The notes below the pieces were generated by a model. The model did no database searches. It was not told the DNA's origin and saw nothing but the letters and a program-made list of their open reading frames with translations. Shown here piece by piece: positions 36,443 through 45,563 of a stretch of 64,000 nucleotides of DNA. Made by a program: the position numbers and the translations under genes. This stretch comes from Dryocola clanedunensis (lineage in GTDB: Bacteria > Pseudomonadota > Gammaproteobacteria > Enterobacterales > Enterobacteriaceae), in the NCBI RefSeq assembly GCF_025215155.1, contig NZ_JALHAM010000122.1; one strand, given 5' to 3'. Within the stretch, counting starts at the first letter, position 1. Each line of letters opens with the position of its first letter.

Positions 36443-37180
36443 ATGTATCCCGTTGACCTGCATATGCATACCGTCGCCAGCACCCACGCCTACAGTACCC
36501 TTCATGACTACATTGCCATTGCTAAAAGCAAAGGCATTAAATTATTTGCCATTACTGACCACGGCCCGGACATGGCCGATGCGCCGCACTACTGGCATTT
36601 CGTGAACATGCGTATCTGGCCGCGCCTGATCGATGGCGTCGGTATTCTGCGCGGCATTGAGGCGAATATTAAAAATACCCAAGGGGAAATAGACTGCACC
36701 GGGCCGATGCTCGATGCCCTGGATCTGATTATCGCCGGTTTCCACGAACCTGTTTTCCCCCCGCAGGATAAAGCCACCCACACGGAAGCAATGATCGCGA
36801 CGATGGCCGCAGGAGATGTGCATATCATCAGCCATCCTGGCAACCCAAAGTTCCCGGTTGATATTCCTGCTATCGCAGAGGCGGCGGCGAAATATCATGT
36901 GGCACTGGAGCTGAACAACTCCTCCTTCACCCATTCGCGCCAGGGGAGCGGCCCTAACTGCCGTGAGATCGCGGCTGCCGTCCGTGATGCTGGCGGCTGG
37001 CTGGCGCTGGGGTCAGATTCCCATACGGCGTTTAGCCTGGGGGATTTCACCGAATGCCGTAAAATTCTTGATGAGGTTGGTTTCCCGGAGGAGCGGATTC
37101 TGAACGTCTCTCCGCGCCGTCTGTTAGCTTTCCTTGAATCACGTGGCATGGCTCCGATCGCTGAGTTTGCCACGCTTTAA
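36443..37180 (+). CDS. ycdX: PHP-family zinc phosphatase YcdX
   Basis: 245 aa from ATG 36443 (AAGGAGA upstream). PHP-domain metal ligands are visible: HMHT near residue 7, ITDHGPD, a Glu in RGIEANI, HEPVF, ISHPG and LGSDSH. The family hydrolyses phosphate esters with a trinuclear zinc site. In E. coli it influences swarming together with YcdY, encoded 24 bp downstream. Length and sequence match the E. coli protein closely. Confidence 0.95.
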   Translation: MYPVDLHMHTVASTHAYSTLHDYIAIAKSKGIKLFAITDHGPDMADAPHYWHFVNMRIWPRLIDGVGILRGIEANIKNTQGEIDCTGPMLDALDLIIAGFHEPVFPPQDKATHTEAMIATMAAGDVHIISHPGNPKFPVDIPAIAEAAAKYHVALELNNSSFTHSRQGSGPNCREIAAAVRDAGGWLALGSDSHTAFSLGDFTECRKILDEVGFPEERILNVSPRRLLAFLESRGMAPIAEFATL

Positions 37181-37204
37181 TCTCCCCCTTAATGGACTGT
37201 AAGC

Positions 37205-37759
37205 ATGAATGAGTTTTCTATTATTTGCCGTGTACTGGGATCGCTGTTTTACCGCCAGCCGCAGGATCCGCTGCTGGTGCCACTGCTGACGATGATCCGT
37301 GAAGGGAAGCTGGCGGCAAGCTGGCCCCTTGAGCAGGATGAGCTGCTGGCGAGACTTCAGCAGGGCTGCGATCCGCAGCTGATGGCCGCCGATTATAATG
37401 CCCTGTTTGTTGGGGAAGAGTGCAGCGTGTCGCCTTATCGTTCAGCCTGGGAAGAGGGGAGTCAGGAAGGGGAAGTGCGTGAATTTCTGAAAGCGCGCGG
37501 TATGCCGCTTGCCGAAACGCCAGCCGACCATTTCGGCACTCTGCTGTTGGCCGCTTCCTGGCTGGAAGACCAGTCTCAGGAAGATGAATACGAAGCTCAG
37601 GTCATGCTGTTCGATGAGTACCTGCTGCCGTGGTGCGGCACTTTCCTCGGTAAAGTAGAAGCCCACGCGACAACGCCATTCTACCGGACGCTGGCCGCCG
37701 TCAGCCGTGAGGCTATTCAGGCAATGCGTGATGAGCTGGAAGAATCTGAAGAGGAGTGA
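37205..37759 (+). CDS. ycdY: TorD/DmsD-family chaperone YcdY
   Basis: 184 aa, all-helical, the same length as E. coli YcdY. It belongs to the TorD-type redox enzyme maturation proteins. The E(Y)xxLF signature is represented by DYNALFVGE near residue 60. In E. coli it stimulates YcdX, and the genes are adjacent. A very acidic C-terminal tail (EELEESEEE) is present. Confidence 0.93.
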   Translation: MNEFSIICRVLGSLFYRQPQDPLLVPLLTMIREGKLAASWPLEQDELLARLQQGCDPQLMAADYNALFVGEECSVSPYRSAWEEGSQEGEVREFLKARGMPLAETPADHFGTLLLAASWLEDQSQEDEYEAQVMLFDEYLLPWCGTFLGKVEAHATTPFYRTLAAVSREAIQAMRDELEESEEE

Positions 37760-37861
37760 TGTGACTATCATCACATTTAATCTGCAATAAATTTTTGTTT
37801 CTTTCATAAAACGTGCGGCAGATCGTAGTGACGCAGCAAGGCTCTGCTATGATACGCCGCC

Positions 37862-38338
37862 ATGAACATACTCATTTCTCTCGCATTGACCACCGGTATC
37901 CTCTCAGGCATTTGGGGTTGGGTAGCGGTCAGTCTTGGCCTGCTTAGCTGGGCCGGTTTCCTGGGCTGCACGGCCTATTTTGCCTGCCCGCAGGGCGGCC
38001 TGAAGGGGCTGTTTATTTCGCTATGCACATTGTGTAGCGGAGTTATCTGGGCGGAGGTGATCATTCACGGCAGCGCGCTTGCGCCGCAGCTTGAGATCTT
38101 CGGCTATGTGGTCACCGGCGTCGTCGCCTTCCTGATGTGTCTTCAGGCCCGGCACGTTTTGCTCTCTTTTGTGCCCGGTACTTTTATCGGTGCCTGCGCA
38201 ACGTTCGCCAACCAGGGGGAATGGCGGATCGTCGTGCCTTCTTTATTACTTGGTCTGGTATTTGGCTTTGCAATGAAGAACAGTGGGCTTTGGCTTGCGG
38301 CCAGAAAGGCAAAACAACTCTCGGCGATGGCTGAATAA
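37862..38338 (+). CDS. ycdZ: DUF1097 inner-membrane protein YcdZ
   Basis: 158 aa with about five hydrophobic helices. WGWVAVSLGLLSWAGF and SFVPGTFIGACATFA are the conserved segments. Function unknown. It is convergent with csgG and shares a bidirectional terminator with it. Confidence 0.93.
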   Translation: MNILISLALTTGILSGIWGWVAVSLGLLSWAGFLGCTAYFACPQGGLKGLFISLCTLCSGVIWAEVIIHGSALAPQLEIFGYVVTGVVAFLMCLQARHVLLSFVPGTFIGACATFANQGEWRIVVPSLLLGLVFGFAMKNSGLWLAARKAKQLSAMAE

Positions 38339-38344
38339 ATAAAA

Positions 38345-38366
38345 AACCAGCCGCGGCTGGTTTTTT
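38345..38366. terminator. Bidirectional terminator between ycdZ and csgG
   Basis: AACCAGCCGCGGCTGGTT is a near-perfect stem, with an A-run on the left and a T-run on the right. It can stop transcripts from both sides. Confidence 0.92.
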
Positions 38367-38381
38367 ATTGTCCGCCGGCGA

Positions 38382-39215
38382 TTACGCTTCCGGAGGAACT
38401 GACATCTCTTTGTATTTAACCAGTATTGGGTTGTTTCTGTCGGATGGGTTTTTCAGGTCCCACAGCCCGCGATCGATACCGTCATTCACCAGGTAGATAA
38501 CGCCGGTTTCAATAGCAGACATCAGACACATCATCACAGGTTCATTGCTGGTGTAGCCGATCTCACCTTCCAGCAGGCGCTGGTAGTCGATAAAGCGGAA
38601 TACGCCGGCCTGCACTTCATAAGACAAAATAGTTTTGCTGGTGTTGACTGAAGAAAGGACTTCACCGGTGCTGACATTAACTACGCGTAAGTTCACCGCA
38701 ATCTGATCGAGCTGATATTCCGTATTAGCGCCGATACCAAAGTAACGCGCACCGACCCCGCCGGATTTCACATTGCTCTCATAGCCAATAATGGAACCTT
38801 CAATCATGACGTTTGCCGCCATCAGAGATTGCAGAGGCTGCCGGTTATTATCTGCAACGGTGCCGTTTTCCTGGGCGGCGCGGATAATTTTGCGTTCATT
38901 AAGCAGGTTTTGTAATCCCTGACGTTCCAGCGGGATAAACCAGCGGGAGTCCTTCAGCGCGGTGACCAGCATGGCGGTGGCGCTCTGCGGGACAGCGGTG
39001 GAGAAGTTACTCGCCGGATAAGGTTTAAACTGACCGGTTTCATCCTGAATGTTATAGACCGAGACAAACAGTTTTCCCTGAGCTTCCGGCAAATGGGTTA
39101 AATCGCGGTAGCTCTGGGCCCGAGGCATCAGAGTAGGTCGTGCAGCTTCTTTAGGTGGCGCGGTTAAACAACCACTTAATAAACACACTGCTACGATAAG
39201 AAGTAAGCGCTGCAT
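38382..39215 (-). CDS. csgG: Curli secretion channel lipoprotein
   Basis: 277 aa. Lipoprotein signal peptide with lipobox LLSGC (Cys ~16), then the CsgG domain. It forms the nonameric outer-membrane pore through which CsgA and CsgB pass. Last gene of csgDEFG. Length equals that of E. coli CsgG. Confidence 0.97.
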   Translation of the reverse strand: MQRLLLIVAVCLLSGCLTAPPKEAARPTLMPRAQSYRDLTHLPEAQGKLFVSVYNIQDETGQFKPYPASNFSTAVPQSATAMLVTALKDSRWFIPLERQGLQNLLNERKIIRAAQENGTVADNNRQPLQSLMAANVMIEGSIIGYESNVKSGGVGARYFGIGANTEYQLDQIAVNLRVVNVSTGEVLSSVNTSKTILSYEVQAGVFRFIDYQRLLEGEIGYTSNEPVMMCLMSAIETGVIYLVNDGIDRGLWDLKNPSDRNNPILVKYKEMSVPPEA

Positions 39216-39254
39216 GATGTTTATCCTTAAATACTTTTTGATTGTTTAAGTCCA

Positions 39255-39671
39255 CTAGAAATCAGTAGAGTTACTTTGTAAGCCAGCAACCTGAATCGTT
39301 GATATTTTCCCGGTTTTGCGGTCAGTAACGTTAAGCGTGAGCTGGCCATCCGTATTTTTGATATCAACAATAAAGTCGTTAGTGACCATACGACCCGGTT
39401 TCCCGGTATTAATATTGGTCAGCAGCCCCCCGAGAACCTGCGACTGAATAGCCTGAGTAAAATTATCCAGCGCAGAAGGTGTCTCGATACCAAAATCATC
39501 GTCGTAACTCGGGTCTTTGTAGGAATTTTGTGCCTGTGCTTCATTTAACAGGAACGAGCCGTTATTGGGGTTACCGCCAAAATTAGGGTTGGTGAACTGG
39601 AAAACCATATTTCCTCCCCAGGCCAGCGGTGTGACCAGCAGTAACGGTAAAACTGCATGAACTAGACGCAT
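39255..39671 (-). CDS. csgF: Curli assembly component CsgF
   Basis: 138 aa with signal peptide (~1-19). The mature N-terminus NMVFQFTNPNFGGNP is the part that inserts into the CsgG pore in E. coli. It couples secretion to CsgB-dependent nucleation at the surface. It lies 39 bp before csgG. Confidence 0.97.
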   Translation of the reverse strand: MRLVHAVLPLLLVTPLAWGGNMVFQFTNPNFGGNPNNGSFLLNEAQAQNSYKDPSYDDDFGIETPSALDNFTQAIQSQVLGGLLTNINTGKPGRMVTNDFIVDIKNTDGQLTLNVTDRKTGKISTIQVAGLQSNSTDF

Positions 39672-39680
39672 GACAGCCTC

Positions 39681-40070
39681 CTAAAACTCATCGTGGGTTA
39701 AATCACCGGTGCTCAACAGAGCTTTATCTACCTGCCGGCGTTTAATCGCCTCATCGGTTTGAATCAGTGCGACCTCAACGTTGCGGTCAAAGTCACGTTT
39801 CGTGGGGAAGAGAAAAGCCTGATAGATCACATCCTGATCGATAGTAATGGTTATCCAGCTTCCCCAACGGGCACTGGGTCGCTCATTGATAGTCAGATTC
39901 CCGGTAAAACTGCTTTCCCACTTATCGCTGAAGGCACGGTAAAAATCGTGGCCCACAGAAGAAACGGTGTGATCCGTCAGCAGTCCGGGGATTTCCACTT
40001 CAACGGCGCGAACGCCGCCCGAAGCGCACAGTAATACTGTCGCCAGCAGTAAAGCAGGTTGTCGTTTCAT
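39681..40070 (-). CDS. csgE: Curli periplasmic gatekeeper CsgE
   Basis: 129 aa with signal peptide (~1-22). The mature protein has the CsgE core GLLTDHTVSSVGHDFYRAF and WITITID. It caps CsgG and directs CsgA to the pore. The stop is 9 bp before the csgF start. Confidence 0.97.
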   Translation of the reverse strand: MKRQPALLLATVLLCASGGVRAVEVEIPGLLTDHTVSSVGHDFYRAFSDKWESSFTGNLTINERPSARWGSWITITIDQDVIYQAFLFPTKRDFDRNVEVALIQTDEAIKRRQVDKALLSTGDLTHDEF

Positions 40071-40074
40071 GGCC

Positions 40075-40725
40075 TTATCGCCTGAGATTATCGTTTGCCC
40101 AGGAGACCGCCTGAGTGCGGTTCTTAACGGCTATCTTCTTGAACAGATTATAAAGATGGGTTTTTACCGTGTTTTCACTAATAAATAGCGACTGGGCAAT
40201 TTCGATATTCGAAGAGCCAATTCGCAATTTATTAAGAATTTCCTTCTCACGGTGCGTTAGCAACGAAGACTCAACGTTGTTAAAGCGATAGTTTCCGGAG
40301 TGATTAATTAAATAGCTGGCTAATTTCTGTGAAAAGTAGCACTCACCCTCCATGACACCGCGAATCCCTTCCACCACGCGTGGCTCTTCCTCCGTGGTAT
40401 AAAACACGCCATTAATATGGGGCCAGTTCTCGATGTCACGGAACTGATACTCCTCAGGCGTATTAAGAAGAAGAATTTTGATGCTGTTATGTTTACGGCT
40501 TAAGTTATCCTGCCAGTAATTAATAAGTTTCTTGTCCGCCTCAACCATATCAAATAACACCAGAACATTACCGGCTACCTCTTCAAGAGAGCGTTGAATG
40601 TTATGCAGTTTTCCGTTAATAGCTAAAGATGACTTTAAATGTTGTAATAAAGCTGTAGCCTGCAGCGAAGGTTTAGTGATCAACAACAATGTGTGACCAT
40701 TTAATGTATGGACTTCATTAAACAT
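40075..40725 (-). CDS. csgD: Biofilm master regulator CsgD
   Basis: 216 aa. An N-terminal receiver-like domain lacks a full phosphorylation set. The C-terminal LuxR/FixJ HTH (LTHREKEILNKLRIGSSNIE, SENTVKTHLYNLFKKI) lies at ~150-210. It activates csgBA and cellulose genes. First gene of csgDEFG; the stop lies 4 bp before the csgE start. Confidence 0.97.
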   Translation of the reverse strand: MFNEVHTLNGHTLLLITKPSLQATALLQHLKSSLAINGKLHNIQRSLEEVAGNVLVLFDMVEADKKLINYWQDNLSRKHNSIKILLLNTPEEYQFRDIENWPHINGVFYTTEEEPRVVEGIRGVMEGECYFSQKLASYLINHSGNYRFNNVESSLLTHREKEILNKLRIGSSNIEIAQSLFISENTVKTHLYNLFKKIAVKNRTQAVSWANDNLRR

Positions 40726-41500
40726 GATGAAACTCCACCCGATTTTAATGCACTAACAGCTGAATTAACAGGAAGTTAATTCACCAGAGGTACTGATTAG
40801 TGCGGCACTGCTGTGTTAAATTCCAAAACACTCACATGGAGGCGTTTTAAAATACGCTGAGAGTGTTAAATAAAATGATTACTGCTGATTCCAATCTAGC
40901 GGTTACTAATCTTAAAGCAAGTGTTAAACGTGTAACTGAATGTAACTGGTGATATTAAAGTGTTTCATTGATAATTTTTGACTATTTAGTCTTGATACTA
41001 AAGTTGTACATATGTATTAATTTGCACAATTTAATATATCATACAAATAAAATTATCTTATTGATATATATGGATATTCATTTTGTCATTTTTCATTTGG
41101 ATAAATTTAACACATGTAAGTGACAGGTGTCGGCGTTACTTCCCCCGCTTCGCTTAAGGAAACGGTTTCTGGTGACGACGCTACGCAATAATTTGCTGTT
41201 CTTCTCCGTGAGGCCCTCAGCCATATGGCAGCGATAGATAAATTGGCTATTCCTGCATGCGTCATCAGCAGACACTAATTCTTTATATCTAATGAACGCC
41301 TTGTTGGTATTGGTTTTTTTTAAATAACTCATGCTTTGGGGTGAGCTTATTTATAAAAATACAACGTGCGGGTGAGATATTTTAAATGTTCCGACAGACA
41401 TACTCATTTCCGTAACGCAGCAATAACTTCTTACCGCTGGCGTTAACAGGAAATATTTTTGGCTTAATTACCTGGCGGCATCCAGGTCCAGGATGACAAC
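40726..41500. promoter_or_regulatory. csgD-csgB divergent regulatory region
   Basis: 775 bp, close to the ~755 bp known in E. coli, where OmpR, IHF, H-NS, CpxR and others bind. The csgD-proximal half is very AT-rich. A CsgD box is readable at 41369-41379. Other sites cannot be fixed by eye. Confidence 0.8.
41369..41379 (+). promoter_or_regulatory. CsgD binding site upstream of csgBAC
   Basis: CGGGTGAGATA agrees at every position with the CsgD consensus CGGGKGAGNKA reported for csgBA. It is 122 bp upstream of the csgB ATG, the expected side and distance. Confidence 0.8.
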
Positions 41501-41956
41501 ATGAAAAACAGAACGTTATTTATGGTGTTAGCATTACTGGGTGCGCCTGGTTATGTACTAGCGGCGGGTCCCGACCTTGCAGCTTCAGAGTATAACTTTG
41601 CAGTGAATGAATTAAGCAAAGCCTCTTTTAATCAGGCAGCCATTATTGGTCAGTACGGCGGCAGTAATACTGCTGACGTCAACCAAAAAGGATATCGACA
41701 GCTGGCGGAAGTCTCCCAAAACGGGAATAGCAACCGAGCAAATGTCGATCAATCAGGAACTTACAATCTTGCTTATATTTCGCAGCAGGGCAGTGCTAAT
41801 GATGCGGACATTAAGCAAACTAATTCTGGAAACGCAGCCTTTATTATCCAGAAAGGTTCCGGAAATAGAGCAAGCATTGTTCAGAACGGTACGCAAAAAA
41901 CAGCAGTTGTAGTGCAGAAACAGTCACAAATGGCGGTTCGTGTTATCCAACGATAA
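41501..41956 (+). CDS. csgB: Curli nucleator minor subunit CsgB
   Basis: 151 aa. Signal peptide ~1-21. Five imperfect curlin repeats of ~22 residues with the S/A-x5-Q-x-G-x2-N-x-A pattern (AEVSQNGNSNRANVDQ, AYISQQGSANDADIKQ, AFIIQKGSGNRASIVQ). The basic last repeat (KTAVVVQKQSQMAVRVIQR) is the surface-anchoring type. AGGATGACAAC precedes the ATG. Confidence 0.97.
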   Translation: MKNRTLFMVLALLGAPGYVLAAGPDLAASEYNFAVNELSKASFNQAAIIGQYGGSNTADVNQKGYRQLAEVSQNGNSNRANVDQSGTYNLAYISQQGSANDADIKQTNSGNAAFIIQKGSGNRASIVQNGTQKTAVVVQKQSQMAVRVIQR

Positions 41957-42004
41957 TACACAAACTATTTGGGCTTATATTCTCAATCCGATGGGGGTTT
42001 CACC

Positions 42005-42454
42005 ATGAATCTTTTCAAAGTGGCAGCATTAGCAGCGTTGGTGGTTTCCGGTAGTGCACTGGCAGCAGGTTTCGGCGGCGGTGGCGGCTATCCTGGTGGC
42101 GGTATGCCACAATCAAATGAAAACTCTACTCTGAAAATTTATCAGCAGGGTGGCGGCAACAATACGACTGCGCTGCAATCTGACGCTAAAAACTCCATTA
42201 CAGATATTAAACAGTCTGGTGGGGGCAACGGTGCCGACGTCGGCCAGGGTTCTGATGACAGTTCAGTAGAACTTTCTCAGAACGGCTTTGCTAACAACGC
42301 CACTATCGATCAGTGGAACGGCAAACAGTCTGATATTACCGTCCGTCAATACGGCGGGGGTAACGGTGCTGTTGTTGACCAGACCGCATCTGGCTCACAC
42401 GTCCAGGTTACTCAGGTTGGTTTCGGTAACCATGCGACGGCTTCCCAGTACTAA
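42005..42454 (+). CDS. csgA: Curli major amyloid subunit CsgA
   Basis: 149 aa from ATG 42005. Signal peptide ending at SALAAG, an N22-like Gly-rich leader with GGGGGYPGGG, then five curlin repeats (LKIYQQGGGNNTTALQ, ITDIKQSGGGNGADV, VELSQNGFANNATIDQ, ITVRQYGGGNGAVVDQ, VQVTQVGFGNHATASQY). It is the fibre-forming protein of curli. It follows csgB by 48 bp. Confidence 0.97.
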   Translation: MNLFKVAALAALVVSGSALAAGFGGGGGYPGGGMPQSNENSTLKIYQQGGGNNTTALQSDAKNSITDIKQSGGGNGADVGQGSDDSSVELSQNGFANNATIDQWNGKQSDITVRQYGGGNGAVVDQTASGSHVQVTQVGFGNHATASQY

Positions 42455-42475
42455 CTGAGAATCTGCGCTATAGAT

Positions 42476-42503
42476 AAAAACAGGGCCACGGCCCTGTTTT
42501 TTT
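42476..42503 (+). terminator. Hairpin with T-run after csgA
   Basis: CAGGGCC-AC-GGCCCTG with a seven-T run and a leading A-run. It lies between csgA and csgC and should lower transcription into csgC. Confidence 0.9.
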
Positions 42504-42516
42504 ATGGGAGAAAAAG

Positions 42517-42846
42517 ATGCATACCTTAATTTTGCTGGCAGCACTCTCTAACCAGCTGTCCTTTACGACCCAGCAGCAAGGCAATATTTATACCATCGAG
42601 CCTGTTGCGACTTTAACCGCTGACTGTCAGTGTGCGATGAAGCTTGCGGCAACGCGTGCCGGGGCAGGGGGCAGCAGCACCAGTCATCAGCGCTCAACCG
42701 TCTTTATCAGGGCCAATGAGCCCAGCAAGTTAACGACCTTAAGCCTCAATATTGACCCCGGTGACACGGTCTCCATTACGGTGACGCTCAGCGATGGCAA
42801 AGACCTTCATTTAGAAAAGCAGTGGGTCATGCCGGGTAAGATATAA
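42517..42846 (+). CDS. csgC: Curli periplasmic chaperone-like inhibitor CsgC
   Basis: 109 aa, Ig-like fold family. It carries a C-x-C motif (DCQCAMKL) and the C-terminal LSLNIDPGDTVSITVTLSDG strand region. In E. coli it blocks premature CsgA polymerisation in the periplasm. An N-terminal signal-like stretch is short (MHTLILLAALSNQ). Confidence 0.93.
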   Translation: MHTLILLAALSNQLSFTTQQQGNIYTIEPVATLTADCQCAMKLAATRAGAGGSSTSHQRSTVFIRANEPSKLTTLSLNIDPGDTVSITVTLSDGKDLHLEKQWVMPGKI

Positions 42847-42976
42847 CGGAACGGCCAGTATTTAAAAATGTAATATAATTGTGGTGAATGTTTCATTCGT
42901 AGACCAATCTTTTACTGTAGCGCCCGTATAGTTTGCCGATAACTCTCCGTATAGATAACGTTGAGGAGTAAACATC

Positions 42977-43288
42977 ATGGTAAAAGCGACTGTAAAACAT
43001 TTATGTTGTATTGCTGCACTGGCCAGCCTTTCAGCCTTCACCCATGCCGATGACAGTGGCGGGGTCATTCACTTCCGCGGCGAGATTGTTGAAGGTGGGT
43101 GCGGTCTCTCCCATCAGCAACAAGCGGTGAATATCACTTGCAGCAATAAAGGAAAAACTGTCACGCACTCCGTTGCTTACTCGGCCCTGAATAACTACAC
43201 CGTTCATAATGACAGCACTATTCACACAGATATTCGCTATCTCGATCCGCAGAAAACGCTGGCTATCGTCAGCGTTACCTACCAGTGA
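42977..43288 (+). CDS. ymdA: Fimbrial-like exported protein YmdA
   Basis: 103 aa, signal peptide ~1-24 (SAFTHADDSG). The mature protein GGVIHFRGEIVEGGC resembles the first strand of type 1 pilin-like domains, with two Cys (GGCGLSHQ, ITCSNKG). It follows csgC in E. coli also. Role unknown. Confidence 0.88.
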   Translation: MVKATVKHLCCIAALASLSAFTHADDSGGVIHFRGEIVEGGCGLSHQQQAVNITCSNKGKTVTHSVAYSALNNYTVHNDSTIHTDIRYLDPQKTLAIVSVTYQ

Positions 43289-43503
43289 TCCCGCCTGGCC
43301 TGGTTGTCCACCGGGTCAGGACTTTTCGTCGATGAGGATTTATTTCCGCGCTGGTTTTGTTACTATTCCGCGCCTTCAGAAAAATCCCTGGCAACAAAAT
43401 AATCTTTTTAAGGATGATCTGAAGGATTGAGAGTTATTCGATAGCCCGCGGCAAAAATAAAAGTTACATAAGCGGGCAGTAGCAAATGATGATGGTAGCG
43501 AGA

Positions 43504-44226
43504 ATGAAGTTAGCCTTTAACATTACCGACTGGCAGGCCTGCGCACCCGGTTTGTCCGGGGCCGGACAATGGTGCACATGGGCAGCAGCGACGGCCACGA
43601 TTGACGCAACGGCGGCAATCGCTAAATGTACGCATCTGCCGATGATGACCGCTCGTCGGCTGGCTTCAGGCAGCAGGCTGGCCGTAGAGGCTGCGCTGGC
43701 AATACTTGCACGCAGTCAGGTTGATGCGCTGGTCTTCGCCAGCCGTCACGGCGAGCTGGAGCGCAACTACCGCATTCTTACCGCGCTTGCTGAACAGCAG
43801 GCGCTTTCGCCTACTGATTTCGCCATGTCCGTTCATAATGCTGCGGTGGGCAATACCACTATTGCGGCGAAATCACCCTTTGTCTCTTCTTCTGTGTCCG
43901 CCGGCCGGGACACATTCTGCCAGGCAATGGTTGAAGTGGCGGCTTTCCACCATGCCGGCTATCAGCGCGTCTTGCTGGTGGATTTTGATGGCGCCATCCC
44001 CGATTTTTATCAGCCGCACTTCTCCCCTGGTGACGCAGACTACCCCTTTGCAGTGGGTTTACTTCTGGAAGCAGGCAATCAGATACAGGCGCAAAGCGTG
44101 CCGGTAGCCGCAGATAGCGACTCAACGCTGCCACAAAGCCTGGCTTTCCTGCACGCCTGGCTTAGCGCAAAAGAAAGCTTTGCCATAACGGGTGAACGCT
44201 TATCCTGGCAATGGACCCGCAACTGA
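43504..44226 (+). CDS. apeC: APE beta-ketoacyl synthase chain-length factor
   Basis: About 240 aa from ATG 43504 (MKLAFNITDWQA); ATGs at 43486, 43489 and 43492 would add up to 6 residues. It has the reduced fold of a KS chain-length factor. The region around SSVSAGRDTFCQA replaces the catalytic Cys motif of a true ketosynthase, and half the normal KS length is present. It should pair with the KS at 53436 to set polyene length. First gene of the cluster. An inverted repeat GCCCGC/GCGGGC (43444-43477) lies just upstream. Confidence 0.8.
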   Translation: MKLAFNITDWQACAPGLSGAGQWCTWAAATATIDATAAIAKCTHLPMMTARRLASGSRLAVEAALAILARSQVDALVFASRHGELERNYRILTALAEQQALSPTDFAMSVHNAAVGNTTIAAKSPFVSSSVSAGRDTFCQAMVEVAAFHHAGYQRVLLVDFDGAIPDFYQPHFSPGDADYPFAVGLLLEAGNQIQAQSVPVAADSDSTLPQSLAFLHAWLSAKESFAITGERLSWQWTRN

Positions 44227-45008
44227 TGTGGCGGCAGGCCCAGCGGCGCATAGCATGGGGCTGGCGCGTCATGATGACGGGTTTCCTGTTCGTGCTGTTC
44301 GGCAGCGGCGGCCTTGTTCTGTCGCTGATATGGTTTAACTTGTTGTTGCTGGCCGTAAGGCAGCAGAAAAAACGTCGCCGCATTGCTCGCCGCAGCATCA
44401 GCGCGAGTTTCCGCCTGTTTTTACGTATTGGCAGAATGCTTGGCGTATTCGATTATCAGATCCACGGCGCGGAGATCCTGCGAGCAGAGCGCGGCAGTCT
44501 TGTCGTTGCGAATCATCCTACGCTGCTGGATTATGTTTTTATTGCCTCACAGGCCCCGGAAATAGGCTGTCTGGTGAAAGCTAGCCTGATTAACAACCCC
44601 TGTTTTCGGGGCGTTATCCGTGCCGCGGACTATTTAATAAATAGCCAGGGCGAAACCCTGCTGCCGGAAAGCCAGCGCAGACTTGCCGCGGGGGAGAGCA
44701 TTTTGATTTTCCCGGAAGGAACGCGAACTCGTGCTGGGGAACCTTTAGCCATCCAGCGGGGAGCGGCACAGATTGCCGTGCGCAGCGCCTGTTCCCTGCG
44801 GCTGGTGCATATTGATTGTGACCAGCGATATCTCGACAAGCAGAGCCGCTGGTATCAAATCCCGGCCCGCAAACCGATGATTACGGTATCGGTACGCCAG
44901 CGTATCGACAGCCAGGATTTTGTAGAGACCGGCGATGAAGCCCCGGCGTTAGCCGCCCGTCGCCTGAGCCATTATTTACGTCAGGAACTCGTGCCTGACT
45001 CTCGTTAA
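44211..45008 (+). CDS. APE cluster lysophospholipid-type acyltransferase
   Basis: 265 aa. One N-terminal membrane helix (~22-48), then an LPLAT domain with the HX4D motif in NHPTLLD (~100) and FPEGTRT (~165). It probably transfers an acyl or polyene chain onto the lipid anchor at the inner membrane. It overlaps apeC by 16 nt. By cluster order it is the apeD position. Confidence 0.85.
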   Translation: MDPQLMWRQAQRRIAWGWRVMMTGFLFVLFGSGGLVLSLIWFNLLLLAVRQQKKRRRIARRSISASFRLFLRIGRMLGVFDYQIHGAEILRAERGSLVVANHPTLLDYVFIASQAPEIGCLVKASLINNPCFRGVIRAADYLINSQGETLLPESQRRLAAGESILIFPEGTRTRAGEPLAIQRGAAQIAVRSACSLRLVHIDCDQRYLDKQSRWYQIPARKPMITVSVRQRIDSQDFVETGDEAPALAARRLSHYLRQELVPDSR

Positions 45009-45023
45009 GACCCGGATGCGAAT

Positions 45024-45296
45024 ATGGAATCCTTACAGAACGATATAAAGCAGTTAATTATCGACACGCTGAATCTTGAAGAGATTAGCCCCGACGATAT
45101 CGACAGCAGCGCCCCTTTGTTTGGTGACGACGGCTTAGGACTGGACTCTATCGATGCGCTCGAGCTGGGCCTTGCGGTGAAAAAGCACTATCGCGTTGTG
45201 CTTTCAGCCGAAAACGAAGCCATGCGTCAGCATTTTTACTCTGTGGCAACTCTGGCAACCTTTATCGCCAGCCAACATCCTGGCCATAGCGCCTGA
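45024..45296 (+). CDS. apeE: APE acyl carrier protein 1
   Basis: 90 aa. The phosphopantetheine serine lies in GLDSIDALELG (~residue 44). It is acidic, as expected for an ACP. One of two adjacent carrier proteins that load the aromatic starter and extend the chain. In the characterised Xenorhabdus cluster one ACP of the pair accepts the starter (established knowledge); which does so here is not visible. Confidence 0.9.
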   Translation: MESLQNDIKQLIIDTLNLEEISPDDIDSSAPLFGDDGLGLDSIDALELGLAVKKHYRVVLSAENEAMRQHFYSVATLATFIASQHPGHSA

Positions 45297-45314
45297 TCAT
45301 TGAATGAGTCAGTT

Positions 45315-45563
45315 ATGAATCAAGAAGCGATTTACCAAGAAGTTACCGAATTACTGGTCAAGCTGTTTGAACTGGATGCCGATCAAATTAAACCGGAGTC
45401 TCGCCTCTATGAAGATTTAGATCTCGACAGTATCGACGCCGTGGACATGGTTGTTCATCTGCAAAAACGCAGCGGCAAGAAGATCAGGCCAGAAGATTTT
45501 AAAGCGGTACGCACCGTACAGGATGTGGTCGACGCTGTAGAACGGCTGTATCAGGGTTCCTGA
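45315..45563 (+). CDS. apeF: APE acyl carrier protein 2
   Basis: 82 aa from ATG 45315 (TTG 45300 would add 5 residues). Phosphopantetheine serine in DLDSIDAVDMV (~residue 41). It overlaps the following membrane gene by 1 nt (TGATG). Confidence 0.9.
   Translation: MNQEAIYQEVTELLVKLFELDADQIKPESRLYEDLDLDSIDAVDMVVHLQKRSGKKIRPEDFKAVRTVQDVVDAVERLYQGS

Noticed and set aside
41093..41332. 79-codon minus-strand ORF in the csgD-csgB intergenic region
   Set aside because: The region is the known regulatory spacer between divergent curli operons. The frame has no convincing ribosome site and no protein-like composition.
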